Shown: piece by piece, positions 39,458-51,993 of the stretch
Numbering within the stretch: position 1 is the stretch's first letter
Layout: the number at the start of each line of letters is the position of its first letter
Assembly (NCBI GenBank): GCA_015486075.1
Contig: WFSG01000035.1
Span: 1 to 64,000, forward strand
Reading direction: 5' to 3'
Source of the DNA: Deltaproteobacteria bacterium
GTDB lineage: Bacteria; Desulfobacterota; Desulfomonilia; UBA1062
Length of the DNA: 64,000 nucleotides
Notes under the pieces: model-generated
The model's database searches: none
Told to the model about the DNA's origin: nothing
Seen by the model: the letters and a program-made list of their open reading frames with translations, nothing else
Program-made: the position numbers and the translations under genes

Positions 39458-40369
39458 TTATCTCTTTTTTTTCCCTTCACCGCTAAGGTACAGGACAATC
39501 GGGCTTGCTACGAATATGGATGAATATGTACCTACTATTATGCCAACCATCATGGCAAAGGAAAAGTTATGTATGACTCCTCCGCCAAATATAAATAGGA
39601 ACAGAACAACTAAAAACGTTGTAAAAGAGGTAAGGAGCGTACGGCTTAAGGTCTGGTTTATACTATCGTTGACGAGGTCGGTGAATTTTCTTGCCCTGGC
39701 ATTTTGCTTTTTCATGTTTTCCCTTACTCTGTCGAAGACAACAATGGTATCATTAAGAGAGTACCCTATTATTGTAAGTAGGGCAGCCACGATGGGAAGA
39801 TTAACCTCCTTATACGTAATAGAGAAAACACCGATTGTTATAAGGACATCGTGTACAAGAGCAAGTATGGCACCTAGGGAAAATCTAAGCTCGAAACGCC
39901 ACCACACGTATATAAGTATGCCTATCCCTGCATAAAAAAGAGAGAGAAAACCTTTTTCCTTCAGGTCCTTGCTCACCTCTGAACCAACCATCTCTACCCG
40001 CCTTATATCTACCCTGTCCTTCCCAAATGCCTTGTATAGGCTTGAACGGAGGACCTTTGATAGCTGCTGTGGTGTGCCTTCACTAACAGGTATCCTTATG
40101 AGAAAACCATGGTCACGTGGATTGCCGTAGCTCTGTATGCGTGCATTGCTGAAACCCACGGGCTTGAGGGCATTTCTGACATCCTGTGTCTGCACGTTAT
40201 CATGGAACCTGACCTGTACAAGCGTACCACCTGCAAAGTCTATTCCGTAATTGAGTCCCCTGAAATAAAGGGAGATAATGCCTATTACAATAAGGGTGCA
40301 TGATACCAAGTATGCATATCTCCTTACGCCTAAAAAGTTGATATTTGTATCCGGTTTGATGAATTCCAT
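39458..40369 (-). CDS. secF: Protein translocase subunit SecF
   Basis: With SecD it drives late steps of Sec export using the proton gradient. 303 residues with six membrane helices: the first at about 18-36, then a periplasmic loop with YGIDFAGGTLVQVRF, then five helices including the conserved SLNDTIVVFDRVREN. It follows secD by 11 bases. The stretch after it (39297-39457) contains no obvious terminator. Neighbours yajC and secD confirm the role. Confidence 0.96.
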   Translation of the reverse strand: MEFIKPDTNINFLGVRRYAYLVSCTLIVIGIISLYFRGLNYGIDFAGGTLVQVRFHDNVQTQDVRNALKPVGFSNARIQSYGNPRDHGFLIRIPVSEGTPQQLSKVLRSSLYKAFGKDRVDIRRVEMVGSEVSKDLKEKGFLSLFYAGIGILIYVWWRFELRFSLGAILALVHDVLITIGVFSITYKEVNLPIVAALLTIIGYSLNDTIVVFDRVRENMKKQNARARKFTDLVNDSINQTLSRTLLTSFTTFLVVLFLFIFGGGVIHNFSFAMMVGIIVGTYSSIFVASPIVLYLSGEGKKKR

Positions 40370-40380
40370 CTATTATCCTC

Positions 40381-41946
40381 CTAGATACTGATCCTTTGAA
40401 CCTTCTTCTTGATGACAAACCATTCCATGATCCATTTGCACAGCACAAGGGCGGTAAACAGTGACGACAGGATACCAATGCTAAGTGTTACTGCAAATCC
40501 CCTTATGGGTCCGGTCCCGAACTGGAATAGTACAGCTGCCGCGATGAGTGTAGTTATGTTTGCATCAAGTACCGTGGACAGCGCATTTGCATAACCAGCT
40601 TCTAAAGCCTTTGCCGGGCCCCTGCCTAACCTGATTTCTTCCCTTATACGTTCGTATACAATGACATTTGCATCAACCGCCATGCCAATGGTCAGCACTA
40701 TACCTGCCATGCCTGGAAGTGTGAGTACTGCATGGAACATGGCCAGTGCTCCCATTATAAGTATTATGTTACACACGAGCGCAAGGTCGGCCAAGAGCCC
40801 AGACCAATTGTAATATAAAACCATGAAAAGTATCACTGAAAGTCCACCTATCACAATAGACACAAACCCCTTGTGTATGGAATCTCTACCAAGAGAAGGG
40901 CCAACGGTGCGGTTTTCAACAATCTCAACCGGTGCAGGCAACGCACCTGCTCTCAGTACAATAGCCAGATCACGTGCCTCCTCAAGTTTGAACCTACCTT
41001 CTATAACTGCCTTCCCGCCAGGTATGGGCTCCCTTATGACAGGTGCGGAATACACCTTGCCATCAAGGAGTATGGCCAGTCTTTTGCCAACGTTCTCGGT
41101 GGTTATACGCTTGAAAAGACGCGCTCCCTCGTTATTGAAAGAAATGGCCACATAAGGTTCATTGTATGTGCGTGCAATCCTAACGCGTGCATCTTCCAAG
41201 TAATCTCCTGTCATGAGTGTACGCTTCTTCAGCAATATGGGTTTATGACCAGTCCTGTAATAGGCAATATAACTGCCGGGCGGCACGTCTCCCTTGAGTG
41301 CATCCTCCAGCGAATGATCCTCGTCAACAAGCTTGAATTCTAAGAGAGCTGTCTTGCCTATAAGCTTTATAGCCCTCTGTGGATTTGTTATGCCCGGAAG
41401 CTGAACCAATATGGAATCCTTGCCTGTGGGTACTATTGTCGGTTCCGTAACCCCGAACTGGTCAATACGGTTTCTTATTGTTTCAAGGGCCTGCGAAAGG
41501 GTGAACTCCTTCATCCTCTTAATCTCCTGTGCAGAAATCTTGAAAACTACCGAGTTGTCTGTTTCCTGCGCTGCTAATGACTCCTTAAGGTATGGGTAGT
41601 CACTGCTTACTGTATCCATCAGGTTGTCTCTGTCATCGGGGCTTCTCAATACGATCTTGATACTATCAGGAGGAATGGCGTCAACCTCGGTGTAATGTAT
41701 TCTCTTCTGTCTCATCTCGGTCTTCAGGTCTGAAACAATGCTATTAAGCCTGCTTTCAAGCGCTTTCTCTGTATCGACCTTTAGTATCAGGTGCATACCC
41801 CCTTGAAGATCTAAGCCAAGTCGTACCTTGCTTTTGGGACCAATCCACTCGCTTGGCAGCTTGCCAACGAGGCTGGGAACCGCAAACAGAACACCTGTTA
41901 CGATCACTGCAAGGATGACAAGGCCCCTCAGATTGAATCTTGTCAT
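40381..41946 (-). CDS. secD: Protein translocase subunit SecD
   Basis: 521 residues: first membrane helix at about 7-24, the P1 head domain containing GLDLQGGMHLILKVD, and a C-terminal six-helix half with GMAVDANVIVYERIREE and a final helix. Membrane partner of SecF and YajC in protein export. GGGGGTG precedes ATG 41946. It lies 12 bases after yajC. Order queA-tgt-yajC-secD-secF is a classic bacterial cluster. Confidence 0.97.
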   Translation of the reverse strand: MTRFNLRGLVILAVIVTGVLFAVPSLVGKLPSEWIGPKSKVRLGLDLQGGMHLILKVDTEKALESRLNSIVSDLKTEMRQKRIHYTEVDAIPPDSIKIVLRSPDDRDNLMDTVSSDYPYLKESLAAQETDNSVVFKISAQEIKRMKEFTLSQALETIRNRIDQFGVTEPTIVPTGKDSILVQLPGITNPQRAIKLIGKTALLEFKLVDEDHSLEDALKGDVPPGSYIAYYRTGHKPILLKKRTLMTGDYLEDARVRIARTYNEPYVAISFNNEGARLFKRITTENVGKRLAILLDGKVYSAPVIREPIPGGKAVIEGRFKLEEARDLAIVLRAGALPAPVEIVENRTVGPSLGRDSIHKGFVSIVIGGLSVILFMVLYYNWSGLLADLALVCNIILIMGALAMFHAVLTLPGMAGIVLTIGMAVDANVIVYERIREEIRLGRGPAKALEAGYANALSTVLDANITTLIAAAVLFQFGTGPIRGFAVTLSIGILSSLFTALVLCKWIMEWFVIKKKVQRISI

Positions 41947-41958
41947 ATGAACACCCCC

Positions 41959-44363
<2,405 letters not shown>

Positions 44364-44545
44364 ATCTAGAAACACCTAACTACGGGTACATACATCAACA
44401 CCGGTCTCAGGTCTCTCATAAAGTAAGAAACCTTGGCTTGGAACCCTCCTGCACGGTTAGCCAGGGGCAAGTTACATCGACCATATGCATAATACACGTT
44501 ATAAGAAAAATATATCTCATATAAAAAGAGAACTTATATCCAAAT

Positions 44546-45577
44546 CTACCTGCTAAAGTCAAACTGATAGCGTCTCAGAATATCATCATTTGCAATCCTG
44601 GCATCAATGACCCCGTTCATACTCATAGGACTATCTCCCCAGTAGGCTTTTACACCCCCGGTCCCTCTAGCCTTAGAGTAACGCAGGCATATGCTAGCTG
44701 CAATACCCAGGTTTTCCTTGGTCATTTCTCCCCTCATGACGGCCAAAGGACCGGGGTACCCAGAGATCTTAATAAATATATTTCCGGGGAATATCATCTC
44801 TGACAATATCTTGTTTTCCTCTTCATTTCTTGCAACTGTGAATATAGTGGACTCGTCTAGGACAAATTTCCTGCCCACTACATCCATAAACAGATCATAT
44901 CTCGTTGGGGGTAAGGGGTGACACCTTTCTATTGTGTGTCTCACTTTTGATGCCACCTCTGCATTTGTCAGGAGACAGCCACCCGTTGGTGTTGGAATGT
45001 ACTGGGGTTTTATGCCCATGGATCCGGCAATCCCGAGCTGTGTCTTTCTTCCTCTTCCTGTTATATCCAGCAAAGCATCCCTATCGACAATACCCGAGAG
45101 CTCAGGCTCAGTAGGAGACAAATGTCTCGCGCAAAGTGGCCTGAGAAGGATGTCTTTGCACCCTGCTTCCCTTGCAATGATATTCATGGTATCTCTTCTC
45201 TGGGACATGGGCCTCTGGCCCAGAACCTCCCCTGTGATTATGAAAGATGCATTGAACGGTTTGAGTAGATTCCTAGCTTTTCTCAACATGCCTATCTTGC
45301 AGTCTATGCACGGATTTAACCACCTCCCATAGCCATGTTTCGGGGTCGAGAGTATTGGTATGAAGTCATCGGTATAGTCTATGACATGCACATATACACC
45401 GTATCTTTCTAACTGTTTGTCCCTGTAAGACCTAGGGTCCCTTATTGCATCGAGTCCAAAGAAAGGAGTGGCGAAAAATAAAGGAATCACGTCGATGCCC
45501 TGAGACATCATCAATTTCACTGCTATTATGCTATCCAGACCACCGGAATACAGTGCTATGCAACGTCTTCTTTCCAT
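44546..45577 (-). CDS. ThiI/MnmA-like ATP-pyrophosphatase, likely tRNA thiolation enzyme
   Basis: 343 residues. A PP-loop YSGGLDS (10-16) binds ATP as in tRNA sulfurtransferases and MnmA. Three cysteines are placed like an iron-sulfur site: Cys90 and Cys93 in NPCIDCKIGM and Cys201 in PTGGCLLT. The C-terminal part resembles the NFACT-R type RNA-binding domain reported fused to such enzymes; this is from memory and unverified. It lacks the THUMP domain of classic ThiI. Exact nucleoside unknown. It stands downstream of the tRNA-Val/tRNA-Asp pair and upstream of queA, a tRNA-modification neighbourhood. Confidence 0.75.
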   Translation of the reverse strand: MERRRCIALYSGGLDSIIAVKLMMSQGIDVIPLFFATPFFGLDAIRDPRSYRDKQLERYGVYVHVIDYTDDFIPILSTPKHGYGRWLNPCIDCKIGMLRKARNLLKPFNASFIITGEVLGQRPMSQRRDTMNIIAREAGCKDILLRPLCARHLSPTEPELSGIVDRDALLDITGRGRKTQLGIAGSMGIKPQYIPTPTGGCLLTNAEVASKVRHTIERCHPLPPTRYDLFMDVVGRKFVLDESTIFTVARNEEENKILSEMIFPGNIFIKISGYPGPLAVMRGEMTKENLGIAASICLRYSKARGTGGVKAYWGDSPMSMNGVIDARIANDDILRRYQFDFSR

Positions 45578-45642
45578 AACTATGAACCCGAGGTTTCTTG
45601 AACTTCAATATAAAACACAGGTTTACCACGAAATGCAAAGTG

Positions 45643-45669
45643 AAAACCTAGATCTCCACGCCATCTAGG
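45643..45669 (-). terminator. Probable terminator after the HU-tRNA transcript
   Basis: On the minus strand CCTAGAT and ATCTAGG pair across a 9-base loop and are followed by TTTTC. It lies about 130 bases after tRNA-Asp and before the ThiI-like gene. The stem is only 7 bp, so strength is uncertain. The rest of the 222-base gap holds nothing I can name. Confidence 0.45.
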
Positions 45670-45799
45670 TGCCCTGTATACTTGAAATGCGTCGGCTATG
45701 TCCAGGATAAGTTTCCGAAGCTATGCTGTCACTAAATGCACTTATGGTTCACCTGCTTACAGGGAATCTGCAGAAAAAGATGTTGTGTTTAAGGAAATG

Positions 45800-45877
45800 T
45801 GGCGGGAGCGACGAGACTCGAACTCGCGACCTCCGGCGTGACAGGCCGGCGTTATAACCAAACTTAACTACGCCCCC
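45800..45877 (-). tRNA. tRNA-Asp (GTC)
   Basis: Minus-strand cloverleaf with acceptor GGGGGCG paired to CGCTCCC (one G-U) and anticodon arm CCGGC-CTGTCAC-GCCGG, so anticodon GTC. The T arm has TTCGAGT. An encoded CCA lies at 45802-45800. It follows tRNA-Val by 13 bases in the HU transcript direction. It is a substrate for the queuosine enzymes encoded nearby. Confidence 0.97.
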
Positions 45878-45890
45878 GCGGAAATTAACA

Positions 45891-45965
45891 TGGTAGGCGG
45901 AACAGGATTTGAACCTGTGACCCCCGGCTTGTAAGGCCGGTGCTCTCCCACTGAGCTACCCGCCT
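45891..45965 (-). tRNA. tRNA-Val (TAC)
   Basis: Minus-strand cloverleaf starting AGGCGGGTAGCTCAG, anticodon arm CCGGC-CTTACAA-GCCGG (anticodon TAC), T loop TTCAAAT and acceptor end TCCGCCT-A with encoded CCA at 45893-45891. It starts about 20 bases after the HU stop, so it is probably processed from the same transcript. Confidence 0.97.
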
Positions 45966-45984
45966 GATTCATTAATATACCTAC

Positions 45985-46260
45985 TTACTTGTTTACAGCT
46001 TCTTTTAAAACCTTACCAGCCTTAAATCTCGGAGCCTTGGACGCCTTTATGGTGATAGGCTCCCTTGTCCTCGGGTTAACACCCTTTCTGGATGCCCTCT
46101 TAACCACCTCAAAGGTCCCAAATCCAACCAAGGTTACCTTATTACCCTTAGAAAGTGCCTCAACAATTGCCTGTGTGGTTGCATTAATCGCCTTCTCTGC
46201 AGCGGCCTTTGGTAAACCTGTCTTGTTAGCAACAACTGAAATCAACTCTGTCTTCGTCAA
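45985..46260 (-). CDS. hup: DNA-binding protein HU
   Basis: Nucleoid protein of 91 residues: TKTELISVVANKTGLPKAAAEKAINATTQAIVEAL, then GFGTFEVVKRASRKGVNPRT in the beta arm, ending KAPRFKAGKVLKEAVNK. The start is TTG 46260, with AGGAGGT five bases upstream; an overlapping ATG is out of frame. It has a promoter at 46308-46336 in addition to any read-through from lon, and two tRNAs follow. Confidence 0.96.
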   Translation of the reverse strand: MTKTELISVVANKTGLPKAAAEKAINATTQAIVEALSKGNKVTLVGFGTFEVVKRASRKGVNPRTREPITIKASKAPRFKAGKVLKEAVNK

Positions 46261-46307
46261 AACATACCTCCTTGGATATATTTGTGCTCGCCATAAAGGA
46301 CTCCCAA

Positions 46308-46336
46308 AACCTAACAATAATTATTTTCACTGTCAA
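46308..46336 (-). promoter_or_regulatory. HU promoter
   Basis: TTGACA (46336-46331), a 17-base spacer and TAGGTT (46313-46308). The perfect -35 and weak -10 copy the design of the three rRNA promoters at 786-936. It lies in the gap between the lon stop and the HU start, so HU and the tRNAs can be transcribed apart from lon. Confidence 0.65.
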
Positions 46337-46340
46337 TACA

Positions 46341-48659
46341 TCAATTAAGGGCATAACTGATAACCTCGTCCATGTGTTCAACCATGCGTATGTCAAGTCC
46401 CCTAGTTATACCCTTGGGTGTCTCTGCCAAGTCTTTTTCATTCTCAACCGGTATAATTACCTGCTCCATACCGGCCTCCTTTGCTGCCAGCAATTTTTCC
46501 TTCAGGCCACCTATCGGCAATACCCTCCCGCTCAGCGTCAGCTCTCCTGTCATTGCCACCACAGATCGGGCCGTTCTCTTGGTAAGAGCCGAGATAATGG
46601 AAGTAGCCATTGTTATACCAGCTGACGGGCCATCTTTCGGTATTGCCCCCTCCGGTATATGTATGTGAATATCGATCTTTTCATAAAAGTCCCTTTCAAG
46701 ACCAAACTCTTTTGCCTTGGAACGCACGTAGCTCATGGCAGCCTGAGCAGACTCCTGCATCACTTCCCCGAGTTTGCCTGTAAGTAAGAGGTTACCCTTG
46801 CCTGGAAGAACCGTTGCCTCAACCACTAGCAATTCTCCACCCGCCTCTGTCCAGGCAAGACCGTTGACCATGCCTACCATGTCTTTCTTTTCTCTTGAAG
46901 GCCTCCTATACTTGGGTACACCGAGTAAGCTATGGACCCTAGTTGGGCTAATGCTTACCTTTTGTCCATCTATACCCTTTACTATACCTCTTGCTATCTT
47001 TCTGCATATTGAAGATATCTCTCTCTCCAGGTTCCTTACCCCGGCTTCCCTCGTGTATTCATGTACAATAGTATTGATGGCCTTTGTCGTAAAGGATACA
47101 TGCCTGTCTCCTAGACCGTTCAGACTCAACTGCTTGGGAATGATAAAATGCCTTGCTATCATGAGCTTGTCGTAGCCGGTATACCCCTCGATTCTCAGTA
47201 TCTCCATCCTGTCCTTGAGAGGATCTGGTATTGCATGCATGTTATTTGCGGTCGTTATGAACATAACCTTTGATATATCATAATCAATGTCCAGGTAATG
47301 ATCGTTGAACGCATGATTCTGCTCAGGATCCAGAACCTCAAGCAGTGCAGCAGACGGATCTCCCCTGAAATCGACGCTCATCTTATCCACCTCATCGAGG
47401 AGAAAGACCGGGTTTGATGTGCCTGCACGTTTTATTCCCTGTATTATCTTGCCAGGCAGTGCACCTATGTACGTACGCCTATGTCCTTTAATCTCAGCCT
47501 CGTCCCGTACACCCCCAAGGGATACCCTCACGAATTTCCTGCCTGTTGCCCGCGCAATAGAGCGGCCCAGGGAGGTCTTACCAACGCCAGGGGGCCCCAC
47601 GAAGCATAGTATTGGGCCCTTTAACTGCCCAACCAGATGCTTTACGGCTAGGTGTTCCAATATCCTTTCCTTGATCTTATCTAGCCCGTAATGATCCTCA
47701 TTAAGGATTCTCTCGGCCTCTGATATATCATACTCCTCAGGTGACATGGTGTTCCACGGTAATGTTATGAACCAGTCAACATAGTTCCTTACAACAGTGG
47801 CCTCAGCACTCATGGGCGGCATCATCCTGAGTTTCCTCAATTCTTCCAGTGCCTTTTCTCGCGCTGGCTCTGGCATATCCTTGGTCTTCAGCCTTTCCTC
47901 GAGCCCAGATATGTCATCCTGGAAGGCAGACCTGTCTAGTGTGTCCGAGTGAGCAGTCCTTGATTGGCTACCTAGCAGGGTCTTTCTGGATGAGCCCATG
48001 CGTTCGGCTATCTTTTCCTTTATCTGACCTTCTAACTTAAGTATCTCTATCTCCCGGGAAATGTACTCGTAAACTTTCTCCAAACGCTCATCCGGTACTG
48101 TCTCTTCAAGAAGCTCCTTAAGCTCTGCTATCTTGAGACCAAGGTATGAAGCCACTGTATCAGCAAGCCTGCTAGGATCCTCTTCCAAGGAGATCTCGGT
48201 TACAGATTTCTTATCCACGGTATTACCTTTAAGGCCTGCATATTCTTTAAATGCCTCTATTACGAGTCTCCTCAGTGCTTCAGTCCTAGCCTGGTTTACC
48301 ACTACTTCCTCAAGTAACTCCACCACGGCATGAATGTGACCAGATTCATAAATCAAGTCCTTTATGTAAACGCGTGACTTCCCTTCTATAAACACCTTTA
48401 GCGATCCGTCCGGAAGCCTGACTAGTTCAAGTATAGTTGCCAGTATACCTGTACGCAACAAGTCCTCAAGATCAGGTCTAACGGCCAAAGAGTCCTTTTG
48501 GAGGCACACTACGAAGTCCCCGGATTTCTCGTAAGCGGCCTCTACAGACACAATGGATTCTCGTCTCTCTACAAGTAGTGGAATCACGGAGTGTGGAAGG
48601 ATCACGATATCCTTTAGGTAAACCAAGGGAAAGATGCCTTTGCTAGCCTGCTCTGCCAT
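46341..48659 (-). CDS. lon: ATP-dependent protease Lon
   Basis: 772-residue AAA+ protease that removes damaged and regulatory proteins. N-terminal substrate domain (about 1-200), ATPase with [15 protein letters not shown] (Walker A) and [10 protein letters not shown] (Walker B), and C-terminal protease with Ser679 in KDGPSAG and a lysine in [14 protein letters not shown]. The segment of about 40 residues around 225-265 is a polar linker. It is downstream of clpX by 28 bases in the tig-clpP-clpX-lon order common in proteobacteria. Confidence 0.97.
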   Translation of the reverse strand: MAEQASKGIFPLVYLKDIVILPHSVIPLLVERRESIVSVEAAYEKSGDFVVCLQKDSLAVRPDLEDLLRTGILATILELVRLPDGSLKVFIEGKSRVYIKDLIYESGHIHAVVELLEEVVVNQARTEALRRLVIEAFKEYAGLKGNTVDKKSVTEISLEEDPSRLADTVASYLGLKIAELKELLEETVPDERLEKVYEYISREIEILKLEGQIKEKIAERMGSSRKTLLGSQSRTAHSDTLDRSAFQDDISGLEERLKTKDMPEPAREKALEELRKLRMMPPMSAEATVVRNYVDWFITLPWNTMSPEEYDISEAERILNEDHYGLDKIKERILEHLAVKHLVGQLKGPILCFVGPPGVGKTSLGRSIARATGRKFVRVSLGGVRDEAEIKGHRRTYIGALPGKIIQGIKRAGTSNPVFLLDEVDKMSVDFRGDPSAALLEVLDPEQNHAFNDHYLDIDYDISKVMFITTANNMHAIPDPLKDRMEILRIEGYTGYDKLMIARHFIIPKQLSLNGLGDRHVSFTTKAINTIVHEYTREAGVRNLEREISSICRKIARGIVKGIDGQKVSISPTRVHSLLGVPKYRRPSREKKDMVGMVNGLAWTEAGGELLVVEATVLPGKGNLLLTGKLGEVMQESAQAAMSYVRSKAKEFGLERDFYEKIDIHIHIPEGAIPKDGPSAGITMATSIISALTKRTARSVVAMTGELTLSGRVLPIGGLKEKLLAAKEAGMEQVIIPVENEKDLAETPKGITRGLDIRMVEHMDEVISYALN

Positions 48660-48687
48660 TCTATCTTCTTGTTTTATTCAGGTCCTA

Positions 48688-49941
48688 CTATACCTGGCTT
48701 TTTTTTCTCTCGTAAACAATGATCGGTGCATTCTCGCCCAATATCACATCGGATCCCACAATGCATTCCTTGACTCCTTCCATATCAGGTATATCGTACA
48801 TGATATCCAACATTGCACCTTCCATGATGGATCTAAGACCCCTTGCCCCTGATTTCCTTCTCATTGCCTCTGCTGCAACGGCCTTGAGGGCCTCGTCCGT
48901 AAAACTGAGTTCAACCCCCTCTAGCTTGAAAAGTATTTGGTACTGCTTTACAAGGGCATTCTTGGGCTGGGTAAGTATAGTCACCAGTGCGTCTTCGTCC
49001 AGCTCGTGCAACGTGGTAACCACGGGCAACCTCCCAACAAACTCGGGTATCATACCGTATTTTATCAAATCCTCAGGCTGCACTCTCTTTAGTATCTCAC
49101 CAATATCGTCGTCCCTCTTACCCTTTATATCAGCCACAAAACCGATGGTCTTCTTATCCAGACGCCTAGATATTATCTTGTCAAGACCAACAAATGCACC
49201 GCCACATATAAATAGTATATTAGTTGTATCTACCTGTATAAACTCCTGATGTGGATGTTTCCTGCCTCCCTTAGGCGGTATGGCTGCAACTGTACCCTCT
49301 ACCATCTTCAAAAGCGCCTGCTGCACACCTTCACCTGACACGTCCCTGGTAATGGATGGGTTGTCTCCTCTTGATGCTATCTTGTCTATCTCGTCTATGT
49401 ATACAATGCCTTTTTGGGTTCTTTCGACATCGTAATCCGCGTTCTGGAGAAGATTTGCTATTATGTTCTCAACGTCCTCGCCAACATACCCTGCCTCTGT
49501 TAACGTTGTAGCATCGGCAATGGTAAACGGCACGTCAAGTATCTTTGCAAGTGTCTGCGCCAGCAAAGTCTTTCCACATCCGGTTGGGCCTATGAGAAGG
49601 ATGTTGCTTTTGTTTATCTCCACGTTCCTGGGATCCGCGTTTGATTCTATCCTCTTGTAATGATTATACACCGCAACAGAGAGTATTTTTTTTGCATACT
49701 CTTGACCTATTACGTACTCATCGAGTATGGCCTTTATCTCCGAGGGCTTAGGTATCTTTGAAGAGGAACTAAATTGCTTATACTGACCGTTCTCCTCGGC
49801 CAGGATCTCGTTGCAGAGGGCAACACACTCATCACAAATGTATACATCAGGACCTGCGATCAGCTTTCTTACCTCTTCCTGGAATTTACCGCAGAAAGAG
49901 CAACGTAAGCCAGGCCTATAGTGGTCATGAATCTTGGGCAT
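48688..49941 (-). CDS. clpX: ATP-dependent Clp protease ATPase subunit ClpX
   Basis: 417-residue AAA+ unfoldase. N-terminal C4 zinc domain (CSFCGK...CDEC, about residues 15-42), Walker [17 protein letters not shown], Walker [11 protein letters not shown], and the [14 protein letters not shown] sensor 2 region. The ClpP-binding IGF-type loop appears as [11 protein letters not shown] 49941 lies 17 bases inside the end of clpP with GGAGGG upstream, so the two subunits are coupled. Confidence 0.97.
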   Translation of the reverse strand: MPKIHDHYRPGLRCSFCGKFQEEVRKLIAGPDVYICDECVALCNEILAEENGQYKQFSSSSKIPKPSEIKAILDEYVIGQEYAKKILSVAVYNHYKRIESNADPRNVEINKSNILLIGPTGCGKTLLAQTLAKILDVPFTIADATTLTEAGYVGEDVENIIANLLQNADYDVERTQKGIVYIDEIDKIASRGDNPSITRDVSGEGVQQALLKMVEGTVAAIPPKGGRKHPHQEFIQVDTTNILFICGGAFVGLDKIISRRLDKKTIGFVADIKGKRDDDIGEILKRVQPEDLIKYGMIPEFVGRLPVVTTLHELDEDALVTILTQPKNALVKQYQILFKLEGVELSFTDEALKAVAAEAMRRKSGARGLRSIMEGAMLDIMYDIPDMEGVKECIVGSDVILGENAPIIVYERKKSQV

Positions 49942-50554
49942 TTATTCCCTCCTCCCCTGTCTCTGTTTTTAAAACCCTTTTGGTTATCACCTTATCTATT
50001 ATACCATACTCCAAGGCATCTTTTGCAGTCATATAAAAATCCCTTTCTGTATCCTTTTCTATCTTTTCCACTGGCTGATTTGTATGCATTGCAAATATCC
50101 TGTTTATCTCTTCCTTAAGCCTTAGTATCTCCCTTGCCTGTATATCGACATCGGTTGCCTGTCCCTGAACTCCACCAAGGGGTTGGTGTATCAATATTCT
50201 GGAATGGGGCAACGCATATCTCATACCTGCTTCCCCGGCAGCAAGCAATACTGCGGCCATGGACGCAGCCTGGCCAAGGCATATCGTACTCACCTTTGGC
50301 TTTACATACTGCATTGTGTCATAAACCGCCATTCCGGATGTCACGGACCCTCCAGGTGAATTGATATAGAAGAAGATATCCTTTTCAGGGTCCTCTGACT
50401 CCAAGAAGAGCATCTGTGCAACAAGCAGGTTTGCTATGTCATCGTTTATCTCTCCGCCTAGGAGTATAATACGGTCCTTCAACAATCTGGAGTATATGTC
50501 ATATGACCTTTCGCCTCTATTCGTCTGTTCCACCACTATCGGTACTAGCGTCAT
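49925..50554 (-). CDS. clpP: ATP-dependent Clp protease proteolytic subunit
   Basis: Serine protease of 209 residues: [13 protein letters not shown], then [17 protein letters not shown], the nucleophile in [16 protein letters not shown], the catalytic His in [14 protein letters not shown] and an Asp in the following helix. The long frame reaches 50587, but family N-terminus and ATG 50554 ([10 protein letters not shown]) define the start. This lies 38 bases inside the end of tig, a deep overlap that couples them. Confidence 0.96.
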   Translation of the reverse strand: MTLVPIVVEQTNRGERSYDIYSRLLKDRIILLGGEINDDIANLLVAQMLFLESEDPEKDIFFYINSPGGSVTSGMAVYDTMQYVKPKVSTICLGQAASMAAVLLAAGEAGMRYALPHSRILIHQPLGGVQGQATDVDIQAREILRLKEEINRIFAMHTNQPVEKIEKDTERDFYMTAKDALEYGIIDKVITKRVLKTETGEEGINAQDS

Positions 50555-51872
50555 CCTTGTTTTCCTCCGTGTTTTCTGAGCTCTCATCCACTTCTTCCAG
50601 GTTTGAGTTGTCTATTACGTAATCAAAAACCTTTTTCTCGATTATACTAAATTTAATGTCCTCAATGCCACCTCTTTCCTCTAGGGTCTTCCTCACCTCT
50701 TCTGAGGGTACATTATATTTCTCAGCCATTAGGGAAATCTCCTTGTCTATATCCTCACCCTCAACTTTAATGCCAACCTCGTCTGCAATGGCCTCCATTA
50801 TAAGCGATTGTCTTACTATTCGTTCAGCCTCCTTCAAGGTATCCTCCTTGAAGGCATCTGGGTCCGGGTAGAGATCCTCTAGGTTTATGCCCTGGCTCAT
50901 AAGCCTCTGGGAGAGCCCTCTTATCATCAGGCCTGCTTGAACTTTTACCATAGATTCTGGAACTTCGATGGGATTTGCCTCTATCAGCTTCCCTGCCACG
51001 TCTCTTACCAGTGCTGACCTTGCATTATTCTCCATCCTTTCTTCCAGTTCAGACCTGATAGTGGATTTGAGCTCGTCCATGTTCTCTATCCCATCCCGTG
51101 CCTTCTTTGCAAAGTCATCATCGACTTCGGGCAGAATCCTGGACCTGATCGACTTTACAACAAGGCTGACAGTGGTCTTTATGCCCCTCATGTTCTCCAT
51201 GAAATGATCATCGGGGAATTCAACCTCAATATCCTTCGTGTCCCCCAACTTCAGACCCACTACAGCGTTTCCAAGGTCAGGTATAAAACCCCTATCGCTA
51301 GCCGCTTCCACTGTTATGTTCTCCCGGGACAGGTCTGGGTAATCTTTACACGTTATATCAAGGCCAACAAAGTCTCCTTCCTTGACCAAGTATTCGTTGT
51401 CTTCAACATTCTTGATCTCCCCGAGGTTTTCCCTGAGCCTTTTAATCACGTCATCAACCATTTCATCGGTTACGTTTACTTTCTGTTTCTTTAGGTCAAA
51501 GCCAGTGTATTTTTCTAGCTTTACTTCTGGTTTAACATCAAACTTGGCCGTAAATCTGAAGTCCTCACCCTCCTTCGGCGAATCATTAGTGAACTCAGGT
51601 GCCGATACCACGAAAAGACCCTGTTCTTTTACCGCCTTGTCAAAATATTCTGATATAAGACGCTTAGACAGCTCACTCACCACATAATCACCGTAATACA
51701 TCCTTATGACATTCCTTGGTGCCCTTCCCTTTCTAAAACCCTTTATGGTGACGCTCTTTATTATATCGTCATAGATCTCAGAGACTACCTTGTTGACATC
51801 TTCCTTGGGAACAACAACCTCCATCTCCTTAGCTGTACTGGCATTTTCCGAGTCCTTTAAAACAACCTTCAT
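50517..51872 (-). CDS. tig: Trigger factor
   Basis: Ribosome-associated chaperone and peptidyl-prolyl isomerase, 451 residues. The N-terminal ribosome-binding signature is [12 protein letters not shown] (about 44-55). The FKBP-like middle domain is around 150-240, and the rest is the helical chaperone body. The last 25 residues are Asp/Glu/Ser-rich ([15 protein letters not shown]), encoded by the stretch that also carries the clpP start in another frame. It heads the protease block. A stem-loop lies in its leader. Confidence 0.95.
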   Translation of the reverse strand: MKVVLKDSENASTAKEMEVVVPKEDVNKVVSEIYDDIIKSVTIKGFRKGRAPRNVIRMYYGDYVVSELSKRLISEYFDKAVKEQGLFVVSAPEFTNDSPKEGEDFRFTAKFDVKPEVKLEKYTGFDLKKQKVNVTDEMVDDVIKRLRENLGEIKNVEDNEYLVKEGDFVGLDITCKDYPDLSRENITVEAASDRGFIPDLGNAVVGLKLGDTKDIEVEFPDDHFMENMRGIKTTVSLVVKSIRSRILPEVDDDFAKKARDGIENMDELKSTIRSELEERMENNARSALVRDVAGKLIEANPIEVPESMVKVQAGLMIRGLSQRLMSQGINLEDLYPDPDAFKEDTLKEAERIVRQSLIMEAIADEVGIKVEGEDIDKEISLMAEKYNVPSEEVRKTLEERGGIEDIKFSIIEKKVFDYVIDNSNLEEVDESSENTEENKDDASTDSGGTDE

Positions 51873-51919
51873 TCTCCCTTACCTCTTTCTCCTTTTCCTT
51901 ACATACATTTTATCCGCTT

Positions 51920-51960
51920 AAGGCCCTGTGCTTGTAACACTAACACATTTACAGAGCCTT
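51920..51960 (-). promoter_or_regulatory. Stem-loop in the leader of trigger factor
   Basis: AAGGCTCTGT (51960-51951) and ACAGGGCCTT (51929-51920) pair as a 10-bp stem with one G-U around a 21-base loop, which can fold further by TGTAA/TTACA. There is no T tract on the minus strand, so it looks like an mRNA leader structure about 50 bases upstream of the tig start rather than a terminator. Confidence 0.45.
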
Positions 51961-51993
51961 ACTTATTCATCTATTATCTACCTTTACCTCTTT

